Below, piece after piece: positions 52,562 to 61,140 of a DNA stretch of 64,000 bases. Location: NCBI RefSeq assembly GCF_030580865.1, contig NZ_JAUQSY010000001.1, positions 528,319 to 592,318 on the forward strand, in the 5' to 3' direction. How positions within the stretch are numbered: the stretch's first letter is position 1; each line of letters begins with the position of its first letter. The DNA comes from Hymenobacter aranciens (GTDB taxonomy: Bacteria; Bacteroidota; Bacteroidia; Cytophagales; Hymenobacteraceae). A model generated the notes under the pieces. It did not search any database. It worked only from the letters and a program-made list of their open reading frames with translations, and was not told where the DNA came from. The position numbers and the translations under genes are program-made.

Positions 52562-55500
52562 TTACTTCTGCGCCTGGGCGCCCTCGCCCAGCAGGCGGGC
52601 CATCTGGGCCTGCAGGGTGAGCAGGCTGGCGTGGTCGGCGGCGCTGCCGGCTTGCAGGGCGGCGTTCTGGGTCTTGAGGGCCTCAATCTGCTGCTGCTGC
52701 TCCTTCAGGGCTTCGATGAGGACGGGCGTAAGCTGGGCGTAGTTGACGGCCTTGTAGCCCTGCGCGTCGGTGGCGACTAGTTCGGGGTAGACCTTCTCCA
52801 ACTCCTGCGCCAGCACACCGACCTGCGCGGCCCCGGCCAGGCCGCCGCGCTGCACCCCAAGCGCGTTCCAGTGGTAGCGCACGCCGCGCAGGGCCAGCAC
52901 CGAGGCCAGCGCCCCGCGCAGGGGCTGCACATCGGTCTTGAGGCGGGCATCGGATGTCTGGTTGAGGGTAGTGCATTGGAGTCCCCCGCCTACCTTCAAC
53001 AGGTAGGTAGGGGCCGTCGCCGTGCCCCCGTAGGTGACGGACAGCGACCCGCCGCTGCTGATGAGGCGGGTAGTGAAGTCCACGTCGTTGGTTTCAGCAA
53101 AGTCGATGTAGGGGGTGGTGGTGGTGGTGCCCGTGCCGCTGCCGCGCAGCTCCAGGTTGGGGGGGCCGCCCGCCACCCCGTTCAGCACCGCGCCAGCCCC
53201 GCCATTGGCCCCCACCCCACTGTTGCCGGTGGTGACGTGCAGGCCGCCAATGGGGGCAATGGTGCCAATGCCCACGCGGTTGGCCTGGTCGAGGTAAAGC
53301 TGGGGCAGGGTGCCGGTGCTGCCATCGTAGGGCAGGGCCGCGCCGGAGCTGCCCCACAGGCCCATGCCGAAGCTGCCGCCAGGGGTTTGCACCACGCCAA
53401 GGCCATAGAAGTTCTGACCATTAGTGTTTTCGTAAAGGGCGATGCGCTCGCTGGCTGAGTTGGTGGTGCCCGCGTTGCCCAACGACAGGCGCGACACCGG
53501 GGCCGTGGTGCCGATGCCCACGTTGCCGCTGCTGTTCCACGTCAGGGCCGTGGTGCGCGTGCCGCCCTGGTTGGTGCCCAGTACCCCGCCGGCGTAGCCA
53601 TAGAGCACGGGACCGTTGACGCTCTGCCCGTTCCAGAGCCGGCCGCCCGGGCCATAGAAGCCCAGGCCATGGTTGGTGTCGCGCAACAGGTAGTCGTTGT
53701 TCAGGGAAATGAGTACGTTGCCGTTGACTTCCAGCGCCTGGCCAGGGGCGCTGGTGCCGATGCCCACGTTGCCACTACTGGTAATGCTCAGGCGGTTGGT
53801 CGACAAGGTATAGAAGTCCAGCCCGTACTGGTTGCCGCCGCTGCTGCGCTTGCTGCCGATGCCCTCGCCGCTGCTGCTACCGCCAAAGCGCAGGGCATTG
53901 GCCGCAGTGCCGGTGTTGCCGTTGGCCGCGTCCACGAATACGCTGGCGCTCACGTTGACACTGCCCGCCACATCCAGCCGCTGGCTGGGGGCGCTGGTAC
54001 CGATGCCCACGTTGGCCCCGTTGCCCAGCACCACGGTGTTGCTGGTGGTCAGGCTCACGTTGGCCCCCAGGGCGGTAGCATTGGTGAGGGTGCCGCTGCC
54101 GCTGGCCGGGCCGCTGTTGTAGCCCAGGGCTGTGTTGCTGCTGCCCGTGGTGTTGTACTGGCCGCTCCGGTAGCCGCCAAACACGTTGTTGCTGCCGGTG
54201 GTGGTGCTGTAGCCGCTGAGCACGCCACTGAACTGGTTGAAGCTGCCGGTGTTGTTGTAGCCGGCCGAGTCGCCGAGCATGATGTTGTTGCTGCCCGTAG
54301 CGTTATTATAAGCGGCCGACACGCCCAGGGCCACGTTGCTGTGGCCGGTGGTGTTGGCTGCCCCGCTCAGGTGACCATTGAACACGTTGCTGCTACCCGT
54401 GGTATTGTAGTAGCCGCTCTGGTAGCCGCTGAACACGTTGCGGCTGCCCGTGGTATTGCTGCGGCCGCTGGCACTGCCGCTAAAGGTATTCTCGGTGCCG
54501 GTGGTGTTGCCGAAGCCGGCGGCGTAGCCGTTGAACACGTTGTTGTTGCCGGTGGTGTTGCTGTAGCCGCTGCTGTAGCCGATGAACTGGTTCTGGCCGG
54601 CCGTCGTGTTGCTGTAGCCGCTGCCCGAGCCCAGGAAGATGTTCTGGTTGCCCGTGGTGTTGAGGAAGCCACTGTATGAACCCAGAAACACGTTGTCGGT
54701 GCCGGTGTCATTAGACTGGCCGCTGCTGGTGCCGCCAAACACGTTAAAGCTGCCGGTGCTGTTGGCCGCGCCGCTGTTAGCGCCGGTAAACACGTTGTAG
54801 TTGCCCGTACTGTTGCCGGAGCCACTCCGATAGCCGGTGAACACGTTGTCATGGCCATCGGTGTTGCCCAAGCCGCTGTAGGCGCCACCGAACACGTTTT
54901 TAATACCGGTAGTATTAGCACTCCCGCTGGAGTATCCGGTAAATAAGTTGTCGCTGCCGGTGGTCGTAAGCTGGCCACTGTGGTAGCCCACGAAGGCGTT
55001 GCGCGTGCCGGTGGTATTGGACTCCCCGGTGTTTTGGCCCACAAACGTGTTGGCACTGCCCGTGGTGTTGCTGTAGCCGCTGTAGAGGCCCTCGAAGAAG
55101 TTGTTGTTGCCGGTCGTGTTGCTGTAGCCCGCCATGTTCCCGCTAAACAGGTTCTGGTTGCCCGTGGTGTTGCTGAAGCCGCTCTGGTAGCCGCTGAACT
55201 GGTTGTAGGTGCCGCTCGTATTGGCTTGCCCGCTCTGGTAGCCCACAAACTGGTTCTGCGCGGCCGCATTCACGCGGCCCGCCTGGTAGCCGATGCTGAT
55301 GCTGTTGCCGGTGGTGCCCTGGCCCAGGTTCAGGCCGCCGTCGGCCCGAATGCCCACGCCCACGCCCGCAATGCTGGCCCCGCTGCCGGTGAGGGCCTGG
55401 CCTTGCAGGTTCAGGGTTTGGGTGGCGGTGTGGTTGCCCAGGTTGTCGGCGAGCGCGGCGGGCAGCGTCACGGTGGTGCCGCCGGCACCGGTCAGGGTCA

Positions 55501-58500
55501 GGCTCTGCCCGCTGATGGTCAGGGCGCGGTTGGCGCTGGCCTGGGTAGTGCCATCGGGAAATTGGAAGCCCCCGCTGGTGCTGTAGATGGTGCCGGCCAC
55601 TTCCAGCTTCTGGGTGGGGGCGGCGGTGCCGATGCCCACGCTGGCGTTGTTGCCCAGGATGACGGTGTTGCTGGTGGTCAGGCTCACGTTGGCCCCCAGG
55701 GCGGTGGCGTTGGTCAGGTTGCCGCTGCCGCTGGCCGGGCCGCTGTCGGCACCCAGGGCCGTGTTGTTGCTGCCCGTCGTGTTGAAGTAGCCGCTCTGGT
55801 TGCCGCTGAACAGGTTGTTGCTGCCTGTCGTGTTGCTTAGGCCGCTGTTGGTACCGCTGAACTGGTTGTAGTTGCCGGTGGTGTTGTTGTAGCCGCTAGA
55901 GAAGCCGTTAAACAGGTTGTTGTTGCCCGTCGTGTTGCTGCGGCCGCTTGTGACGCCGCTGAACTGGTTGTTGAAGCCCGTGGTGTTGCTGTAGCCGCTC
56001 TGGTTGCCGCTGAACACGTTGTTGCTGCCCGTCGTGTTGTTCTGGCCGCTCTGGTAGCCGCTGAACTGGTTGTTGTTGCCCGTCGTGTTGTTGAAGCCGC
56101 TGGAGGAGCCGCTGAACAGGTTGTAGCTGCCCGTCGTGTTGTTCTGGCCGCTGTAGGAGCCGCTGAACACGTTGTTGCTGCCCGTCGTGTTGCTGTAGCC
56201 GCTCACGTAGCCGCTGAACAGGTTGGAACTGCCTGTGTTCACGCGGCCCGCCAGGTAGCCGAGGGAGATGCTGTTGCCCGCCGTGTTCTGGCCGAGGTTC
56301 AGGCCGCCATCGGCCCGGATGCCCACCCCCACCACCGTGCCCAGGTCAGCCCCGGTGCCGGTCAGGGCGGTGGTCACGATGGCGTTGGTGGTGCGGGTGG
56401 TGCCGGCCACGTCCAGCGTCTGGGTGGGGGCCGCGCTGCCGCCGATGCCCACCTTGCCCGTGCCGGAGAAGGTCAGGTTCTGGCTGTTGAGGGGCACGTC
56501 GGTGGCGGCGCTCAGGGCCGTGCCACCCAGTTTTACGTTGCCGCTGGCCACGGTCAGGCCGTTGTTGGCCGTCACGGTGGCGTTGGTGCCGTTGGTGCCA
56601 TTCGTGCCGTTGGTGCCCGCCGGGCCTTGCAGACCGGTGGGGCCAGCTACGCCCTGTGGGCCGGTGGCGCCCGCAGGGCCTTGTGCGCCGGTAGCACCGG
56701 TGCTGCCCGTGGCCCCCGTAGTGCCCTGCGGGCCCTGTGGCCCGGTAGCGCCGGCCGGGCCGGTGAGGGTGGCCGTGGCCTGGGTGGTGCCGTCGGGGAA
56801 GGTGAGCACGCTGCCGGTGCCGGTGAACTTGATGCCGCCAGCCACTTCCAGCTTCTGGCTGGGGGCGGCGGTGCCGATGCCCACGTTGGCATTGTTGCCG
56901 AGGATGACGGTGTTGCTGGTGGTCAGGGCCACGTTGGCCCCGAGGGCGGTGGCGTTGGTGAGGGCCCCGCTGCCATTGGCCGGGCCGCTGTTGGCACCCA
57001 GGGCCGTGTTGTTGCTGCCGGTGGTGTTATACTGGCCGCTGCTGAGGCCGCTGAACACGTTATTGTCGCCCGTCTGGTTACCGTAGCCACTGAAGCGCCC
57101 GTCAAACACGTTGCCGCTGCCCCCCGTGTTCAGGGCCCCGCTGTAAAAGCCGGCAAACACGTTGTTGCCACCCGTCTGGTTGTTCAGGCCGCTGTAGGTA
57201 CCGCTGAACACGTTGCTATAACCCGTCGTGTTGCTGTAGCCGCTGGCGTAGCCGCTGAACACGTTGTTAATGCCCGTTGTGTTGTTGTAGCCACTCTGGT
57301 AGCCGCTAAACTGGTTGTAGTTGCCCGTGTTCACGCGCCCGGCCTGGTAGCCGAGGTAAAGGCCGTTGCCGGTCGTGTTCTGGCCCAGGTTCAGGCCCCC
57401 GTCGGCCCGAATGCCCACGCCCACGCCGCTGATGCTGCTGCCGGTGCCGGTCAGGGCGTTGCCTTGCAGGTTCAGGGCTTGGGTGGCGGTGTGGTTGCCC
57501 AGGTTGTCGGCCCCACTGGGCAGGGCCACGGTGTTGCCCCCGCTGCCGCTGATGGTCAGGTTCTGGCCGCTCACGCTCAGCGTCTGGGCCGGGGCGGTGG
57601 TAGCGGCCGTGGTCTGGGTGGTGCCGTCGGGGAAAGTCAGCCCCTGTCCGGCCGTGCTTATCCTAATGCTGCCGCCGGTCACGTCCAGCTTGGCGCCGGG
57701 CGTGCTGGTGCCCGCCGTGCCGATGCCCACGTTGCCGCCGGGGGCCACGTAGAGGCTGCTGGTGGCCGCGCCGGTGGTGTAGTTCACCGCAAACTCCACG
57801 TCGATGCCCGTGCCGGGAGTGCCACCGAAGTAAAACGAGCCCCCCGCGTACACGTCGGTCGAGTAGTAGCGCAGGCTCTGGGGCGCGGTTAGGGTGATGG
57901 TATAGGTGCCGGCGGCCAAGGCCAGCGGCGTGGGCAGGGGTACCGTGCTCGGCACGTCATTCACGAAGCTAATCGGAGCCGGCCCGTAGAGCAGCGTACC
58001 GCCGTTGCCCGCGCCCTGGTAGATGGCAAAGGTGGTACTGTAGGTGGCACGCGAGCGTAGCCGCACGCTGGTCACGCTGCCGCCCCCGGCGGGCATCGTA
58101 AACGACTGCCCGGCAAAGGGAAAGCTGGTGTTGCTGGCATCGGCGGCGGCGGGCGTGCCCAGCGTGTTGCTGGTGGTGCCATTACTCACCCGGAAGTCGC
58201 CGCTGGTTTCCAGCGTGGCCCCCGGCAGGGCCGTGCCGATGCCCACGTTGCCGCCGGTCAGGCTGAAGTTGTTGCCACTTTGCAGGATGGTGGTGGGCGT
58301 GGTGAGGCTGCCGCCCAGGGTCAGGTTCTGCCCGGTCTTGGTGAGGCCGTTGCTGGCCGTCACGGCGGCCCCGGCGGCCGTAGCCACCTGCTGCCAACTC
58401 GGGGCGGCCGGCGTGCCGGCGTTATAATAGAAGCCGGCCGGGGCCCCGGTCTGAAACACAATCAGCCCCGTGGCCGGGCTGGCAATGGCCGTGGCACTGG

Positions 58501-58690
58501 CCACGCGGGGCAGCAGGGCGCCCTTGGTGCTGCTTACAATGTCGAGCGCCGCCGAGGCATCGGGGGCCGTGGTGCCGATGCCCACGCCGGGCGTCTGGGC
58601 CTGGGCCCGGTGCAGGAAGGTGCCTGGCAGCAGCAGGGCCAGCAGCAGCGCCAGGCGCGGCAGTTTCGAGGAAAGGTAATTATGGTGCAT
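52562..58690 (-). CDS. Giant repeat adhesin with collagen-like segment and S74 intramolecular chaperone tail, 2042 aa
   Basis: The signal peptide ends LHRAQAQ. Three modules of a 17-residue unit, N-x-F-S-G-x-x-S-G-x-x-N-T-T-G-S, follow; I count 8, 11 and 24 units. Each module opens with VGIRADGGLNLGQ and closes with NATALGANVSLTTSNTVILG and VGIGTAAPSQ, like YadA-type head repeats. Between modules 1 and 2 is a collagen-like run of about 18 Gly-X-Y triplets. The end is a Peptidase S74 chaperone domain (SDARLKTDVQPLRG, VGVLAQELEKVYPEL) and a coiled-coil (NAALQAGSAADHASLLTLQA). The trimeric, self-processing adhesin model is inferred from those families. Confidence 0.9.
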   Translation of the reverse strand: MHHNYLSSKLPRLALLLALLLPGTFLHRAQAQTPGVGIGTTAPDASAALDIVSSTKGALLPRVASATAIASPATGLIVFQTGAPAGFYYNAGTPAAPSWQQVATAAGAAVTASNGLTKTGQNLTLGGSLTTPTTILQSGNNFSLTGGNVGIGTALPGATLETSGDFRVSNGTTSNTLGTPAAADASNTSFPFAGQSFTMPAGGGSVTSVRLRSRATYSTTFAIYQGAGNGGTLLYGPAPISFVNDVPSTVPLPTPLALAAGTYTITLTAPQSLRYYSTDVYAGGSFYFGGTPGTGIDVEFAVNYTTGAATSSLYVAPGGNVGIGTAGTSTPGAKLDVTGGSIRISTAGQGLTFPDGTTQTTAATTAPAQTLSVSGQNLTISGSGGNTVALPSGADNLGNHTATQALNLQGNALTGTGSSISGVGVGIRADGGLNLGQNTTGNGLYLGYQAGRVNTGNYNQFSGYQSGYNNTTGINNVFSGYASGYSNTTGYSNVFSGTYSGLNNQTGGNNVFAGFYSGALNTGGSGNVFDGRFSGYGNQTGDNNVFSGLSSGQYNTTGSNNTALGANSGPANGSGALTNATALGANVALTTSNTVILGNNANVGIGTAAPSQKLEVAGGIKFTGTGSVLTFPDGTTQATATLTGPAGATGPQGPQGTTGATGSTGATGAQGPAGATGPQGVAGPTGLQGPAGTNGTNGTNGTNATVTANNGLTVASGNVKLGGTALSAATDVPLNSQNLTFSGTGKVGIGGSAAPTQTLDVAGTTRTTNAIVTTALTGTGADLGTVVGVGIRADGGLNLGQNTAGNSISLGYLAGRVNTGSSNLFSGYVSGYSNTTGSNNVFSGSYSGQNNTTGSYNLFSGSSSGFNNTTGNNNQFSGYQSGQNNTTGSNNVFSGNQSGYSNTTGFNNQFSGVTSGRSNTTGNNNLFNGFSSGYNNTTGNYNQFSGTNSGLSNTTGSNNLFSGNQSGYFNTTGSNNTALGADSGPASGSGNLTNATALGANVSLTTSNTVILGNNASVGIGTAAPTQKLEVAGTIYSTSGGFQFPDGTTQASANRALTISGQSLTLTGAGGTTVTLPAALADNLGNHTATQTLNLQGQALTGSGASIAGVGVGIRADGGLNLGQGTTGNSISIGYQAGRVNAAAQNQFVGYQSGQANTSGTYNQFSGYQSGFSNTTGNQNLFSGNMAGYSNTTGNNNFFEGLYSGYSNTTGSANTFVGQNTGESNTTGTRNAFVGYHSGQLTTTGSDNLFTGYSSGSANTTGIKNVFGGAYSGLGNTDGHDNVFTGYRSGSGNSTGNYNVFTGANSGAANSTGSFNVFGGTSSGQSNDTGTDNVFLGSYSGFLNTTGNQNIFLGSGSGYSNTTAGQNQFIGYSSGYSNTTGNNNVFNGYAAGFGNTTGTENTFSGSASGRSNTTGSRNVFSGYQSGYYNTTGSSNVFNGHLSGAANTTGHSNVALGVSAAYNNATGSNNIMLGDSAGYNNTGSFNQFSGVLSGYSTTTGSNNVFGGYRSGQYNTTGSSNTALGYNSGPASGSGTLTNATALGANVSLTTSNTVVLGNGANVGIGTSAPSQRLDVAGSVNVSASVFVDAANGNTGTAANALRFGGSSSGEGIGSKRSSGGNQYGLDFYTLSTNRLSITSSGNVGIGTSAPGQALEVNGNVLISLNNDYLLRDTNHGLGFYGPGGRLWNGQSVNGPVLYGYAGGVLGTNQGGTRTTALTWNSSGNVGIGTTAPVSRLSLGNAGTTNSASERIALYENTNGQNFYGLGVVQTPGGSFGMGLWGSSGAALPYDGSTGTLPQLYLDQANRVGIGTIAPIGGLHVTTGNSGVGANGGAGAVLNGVAGGPPNLELRGSGTGTTTTTPYIDFAETNDVDFTTRLISSGGSLSVTYGGTATAPTYLLKVGGGLQCTTLNQTSDARLKTDVQPLRGALASVLALRGVRYHWNALGVQRGGLAGAAQVGVLAQELEKVYPELVATDAQGYKAVNYAQLTPVLIEALKEQQQQIEALKTQNAALQAGSAADHASLLTLQAQMARLLGEGAQAQK

Positions 58691-58766
58691 ACAGCGAGGA
58701 GGTAACCGTGCCAACGGCAGTGTTCAATCGGCACTGCAAAGCACGGCCCTGCTGCTACACGGCGGT

Positions 58767-58784
58767 ATGACAGGAATCTGTCAT
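58767..58784. promoter_or_regulatory. 18-bp palindrome, putative operator (right copy)
   Basis: ATGACAGGAATCTGTCAT, identical to 52458-52475, about 75 bp upstream of the 2042-aa gene start on the minus strand. Confidence 0.6.
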
Positions 58785-58820
58785 ATTTCAGCCGTCGTCC
58801 CCGCCGCTCAGGCGCAGCAA

Positions 58821-58852
58821 AAAGCCCTCCGCCGGGTGGCGGAGGGCTTTTT
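58821..58852. terminator. Intrinsic terminator of the 698-aa gene
   Basis: Same AGCCCTCCGCC / GGCGGAGGGCT stem as at 52510, here with TTTTT on both strands. Confidence 0.85.
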
Positions 58853-58871
58853 GCCAAAGGGGGCAGCCGGG

Positions 58872-60968
58872 CTACTTCCGAGCCTGGGCGCCCTCGCCCA
58901 GCAGGCGGGCCATCTGGGCCTGCAGGGTGAGCAGGCTGGCGTGGTCGGCGGCGCTGCCGGCTTGCAGGGCGGCGTTCTGCTTTTCCAGCAGCTCTACTTT
59001 GCGGGCCAGCTCCTGGGTGGCGCTCACGTTGAGCATGCTCAGGGCCTCGTAGTCTACTGAGCGCACATCGGCGTGCTCCAGGCCGAAGACGAATACCTTG
59101 GTGCCGGCCAGGGCCGTAGCCCGGCGCAGCACCAGGGTGCGGGCCCCGGCGGCGGCCGGGCGGGCCAGGGCGGCCAGCACTTCGCCGGTGTCGCCCACCA
59201 GCTTGAGGCGCTGGCCGACGGCGGCGGCCACGGGCAGGCCGGCGGTGGGTAGGGTGAGGGTTACCAGCGAGTCGCCGGGCAGGGCCTGCACGGTGGTGGC
59301 CAAGGCGTAGATGTCAGGCAGGAAGCCCGTTTGCTGCTGCACGGCCTGGGGGAAGACAGCCTCCACCTCCTGGGCAATGACCTTCTTAAAGGCCCGGTTG
59401 CCGAACTGCACCCGGTCGCGCATGGTGTAGTCGGTAATGCGCAGGCGGTTCAGCAGGGCCAGGTCGGCCGTGCGGTCGCTCAGGCCCACCACCGTTTTGA
59501 GGCGACGGTCGCTCACAGCGTTAAACTCCGACGACAGAATGCGGCCGGTGGCGCGGATGCTGATGCCCACCCCGTTGGCGCCGATGCTGCCGCTGCCCGT
59601 TTGGCCGCTGGGGTTGAGGTAGCCGAAGCTGTAGGCGCCCGTGGTGGCCGTGGTTTGCACATCGAGTGGGAAGGAGGGGCCGGTGGTGCCGATGCCCACC
59701 TTGCCGGCGTCGTCCACCACCATGCGCCAGGCCCCCCCATTAAAGACGCCTATCTTCGTGGCATCAAACTGGCCCACGAACTGCGTGGTGGCGCTGTTGA
59801 GCCACACGCCGCCCTGGTTGGTGCCGTCGCCGGTTTGCAGGCGGCCATTTACGCGCAGGTTCACGGCGTTGCCGCCGCTGCCCACCACGTCGAGCCGGGT
59901 ACCGGGGTTGGTGGTGCCAATGCCCACGTTGCCGGCGGTGGTGACAGTTAACGCGCTGGCGCCCGTGGTGCCGTTGTACGTGTCGATGAAGAAGTTGTCG
60001 GTGCTGCCGCGCTGGTCCACGCCCACGCGCCACCGGTTCTTGTTGGTGTTGACGCGGACCTCGCCGTTGTTGTTATAGCCATTGAAGCCCAAGAAGGCGT
60101 AGCCGGAGTTGGCACCGGTGAGGGGTTGTAGAACGATGTTGCCGTTGCTGCCGTCGCTCACCTGTACGCCCCGGTCGGCATCAGTGGCGTTCTGTACCGT
60201 CAGCCGGGCGGCCGGGCTGCTGGTGCCGATGCCCACCTGGCCGGTGCTGTTCCAGTACAAAGCTGTGGTGCGGGTGCCGCCCTGGTTGGTGCCCAGCACG
60301 CCGCCTGCATAGCCGTACAAGGCCGGACCGTTCACGTCGAGGCCATTCCAGGGCTTGGCGCTATTGTAGAACCCCAAGCCGTGGTTGGTGTCCCGGAGCA
60401 GCAGGTCGTAGGCAAGGTTCACCAGCACGTTGCCGTTGACCTCCAGCGCCTGGCCGGGGTTGGTAATGCCAATGCCCACCCGTCCGGTGTTGGTGATGGT
60501 CATCCGATTAGTGAAGCTGGTGTAGAAGTCCAGCGCATAGGCATTGCCGCCCGCGTTGCGCTTGCTGCCGATGCCCTCGCCGCTGCCGCTGCTGCCGAAG
60601 CGCAGGAAGTTGGCCGCGGTGCCGGTGTTGCCGTCGGCATTGTCTACCGCCACGGTGCCCCCGGTGGTGAGCGTGCCGCCCAGCGTGCCGGCCCCGCTCA
60701 GGTTGAAGCTGCCGGTTTGCTGGCTGACCGGGGCGTTGAGGATGAAGCTGCCGGTGCCCGTGCCGCTGGCGGCCGTGGTCTGGAAGGTGCCGTCGGGGAA
60801 GATGAGGCGGCTGCCGGCGGTGGTGAGCTTAAGGTTGCCGCCCACCACGTCCAGCTTCTCGCTGGGGGTGAGGGTGCCCACGCCCACGTTCTGGGCGCGG
60901 GCTGCCCCGGTGGCAGTGGCAAAGAGGGCGAGCAGCAGGGCCCGGCGGGAGCGAATGGAGGTATGCAT
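58872..60968 (-). CDS. Tail-fibre-like surface protein with S74 chaperone domain, 698 aa
   Basis: The start at 60968 gives MHTSIRSRRALLLALFATATGAARAQ as signal peptide. The central part (VGIGTTNPGTRLDVVGS, GNVLVNLAYDLLLRDTNHGL) is homologous to the last third of the adjacent 2042-aa protein but lacks its 17-residue repeats. The S74-type domain (SDRRLKTVVGLSDRTADLAL, KVIAQEVEAVFPQ) has a longer insert, and the closing coiled-coil ends LEKQNAALQAGSAADHASLL as in the neighbour. It is probably a shorter paralog made by duplication, perhaps trimeric. Function unknown; surface attachment is likely. Confidence 0.9.
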   Translation of the reverse strand: MHTSIRSRRALLLALFATATGAARAQNVGVGTLTPSEKLDVVGGNLKLTTAGSRLIFPDGTFQTTAASGTGTGSFILNAPVSQQTGSFNLSGAGTLGGTLTTGGTVAVDNADGNTGTAANFLRFGSSGSGEGIGSKRNAGGNAYALDFYTSFTNRMTITNTGRVGIGITNPGQALEVNGNVLVNLAYDLLLRDTNHGLGFYNSAKPWNGLDVNGPALYGYAGGVLGTNQGGTRTTALYWNSTGQVGIGTSSPAARLTVQNATDADRGVQVSDGSNGNIVLQPLTGANSGYAFLGFNGYNNNGEVRVNTNKNRWRVGVDQRGSTDNFFIDTYNGTTGASALTVTTAGNVGIGTTNPGTRLDVVGSGGNAVNLRVNGRLQTGDGTNQGGVWLNSATTQFVGQFDATKIGVFNGGAWRMVVDDAGKVGIGTTGPSFPLDVQTTATTGAYSFGYLNPSGQTGSGSIGANGVGISIRATGRILSSEFNAVSDRRLKTVVGLSDRTADLALLNRLRITDYTMRDRVQFGNRAFKKVIAQEVEAVFPQAVQQQTGFLPDIYALATTVQALPGDSLVTLTLPTAGLPVAAAVGQRLKLVGDTGEVLAALARPAAAGARTLVLRRATALAGTKVFVFGLEHADVRSVDYEALSMLNVSATQELARKVELLEKQNAALQAGSAADHASLLTLQAQMARLLGEGAQARK

Positions 60969-60979
60969 AACGAAGGAAT

Positions 60980-61135
60980 GAGGGGATGGGGTAAGAGGGT
61001 AGGAGGGTATGAGGGTAGGAGGGCCTTTGGGCAAGCGGGTAGGAGGATAGGAGGGGTTGGTGCGTGGGTTATTCTCAACTAAGAACTCTTACCCTCCTAC
61101 CCTCACACCCTCCTACCCCATACCCAGAGAGCCGT
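60980..61135. repeat. Inverted repeats of GGGTAGGAGGGT
   Basis: The left half repeats GGGTAGGAGGGTATGAGGGT and the right half ACCCTCCTACCCTCACACCC, which can pair over about 30 bases with a roughly 55-base centre. It fills the space between the IPT/TIG gene and the 698-aa gene. Confidence 0.75.
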
Positions 61136-61140
61136 CCTGG

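Larger units (their letters stand above)
52392..52669. repeat. 278-bp direct repeat, left copy
   Basis: Closely matches 58701-58979. It covers the leader of the beta-helix gene, an 18-bp palindrome, a terminator and the last codons of the 2042-aa gene. Confidence 0.85.
58701..58979. repeat. 278-bp direct repeat, right copy
   Basis: Closely matches 52392-52669; contains the leader of the 2042-aa gene, the 18-bp palindrome, a terminator and the final codons of the 698-aa gene. The two copies bracket the 6.1-kb gene. Confidence 0.85.

Noticed and set aside
53669..57086. Long plus-strand frames rich in Ala, Val and Gly
   Set aside because: Antisense shadows of the 17-residue adhesin repeats.
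52562..60968. Phage tail-fibre genes, hence a prophage
   Set aside because: The S74 domains are fused to Sec signal peptides and head repeats; no capsid, tail, integrase or terminase genes are present.
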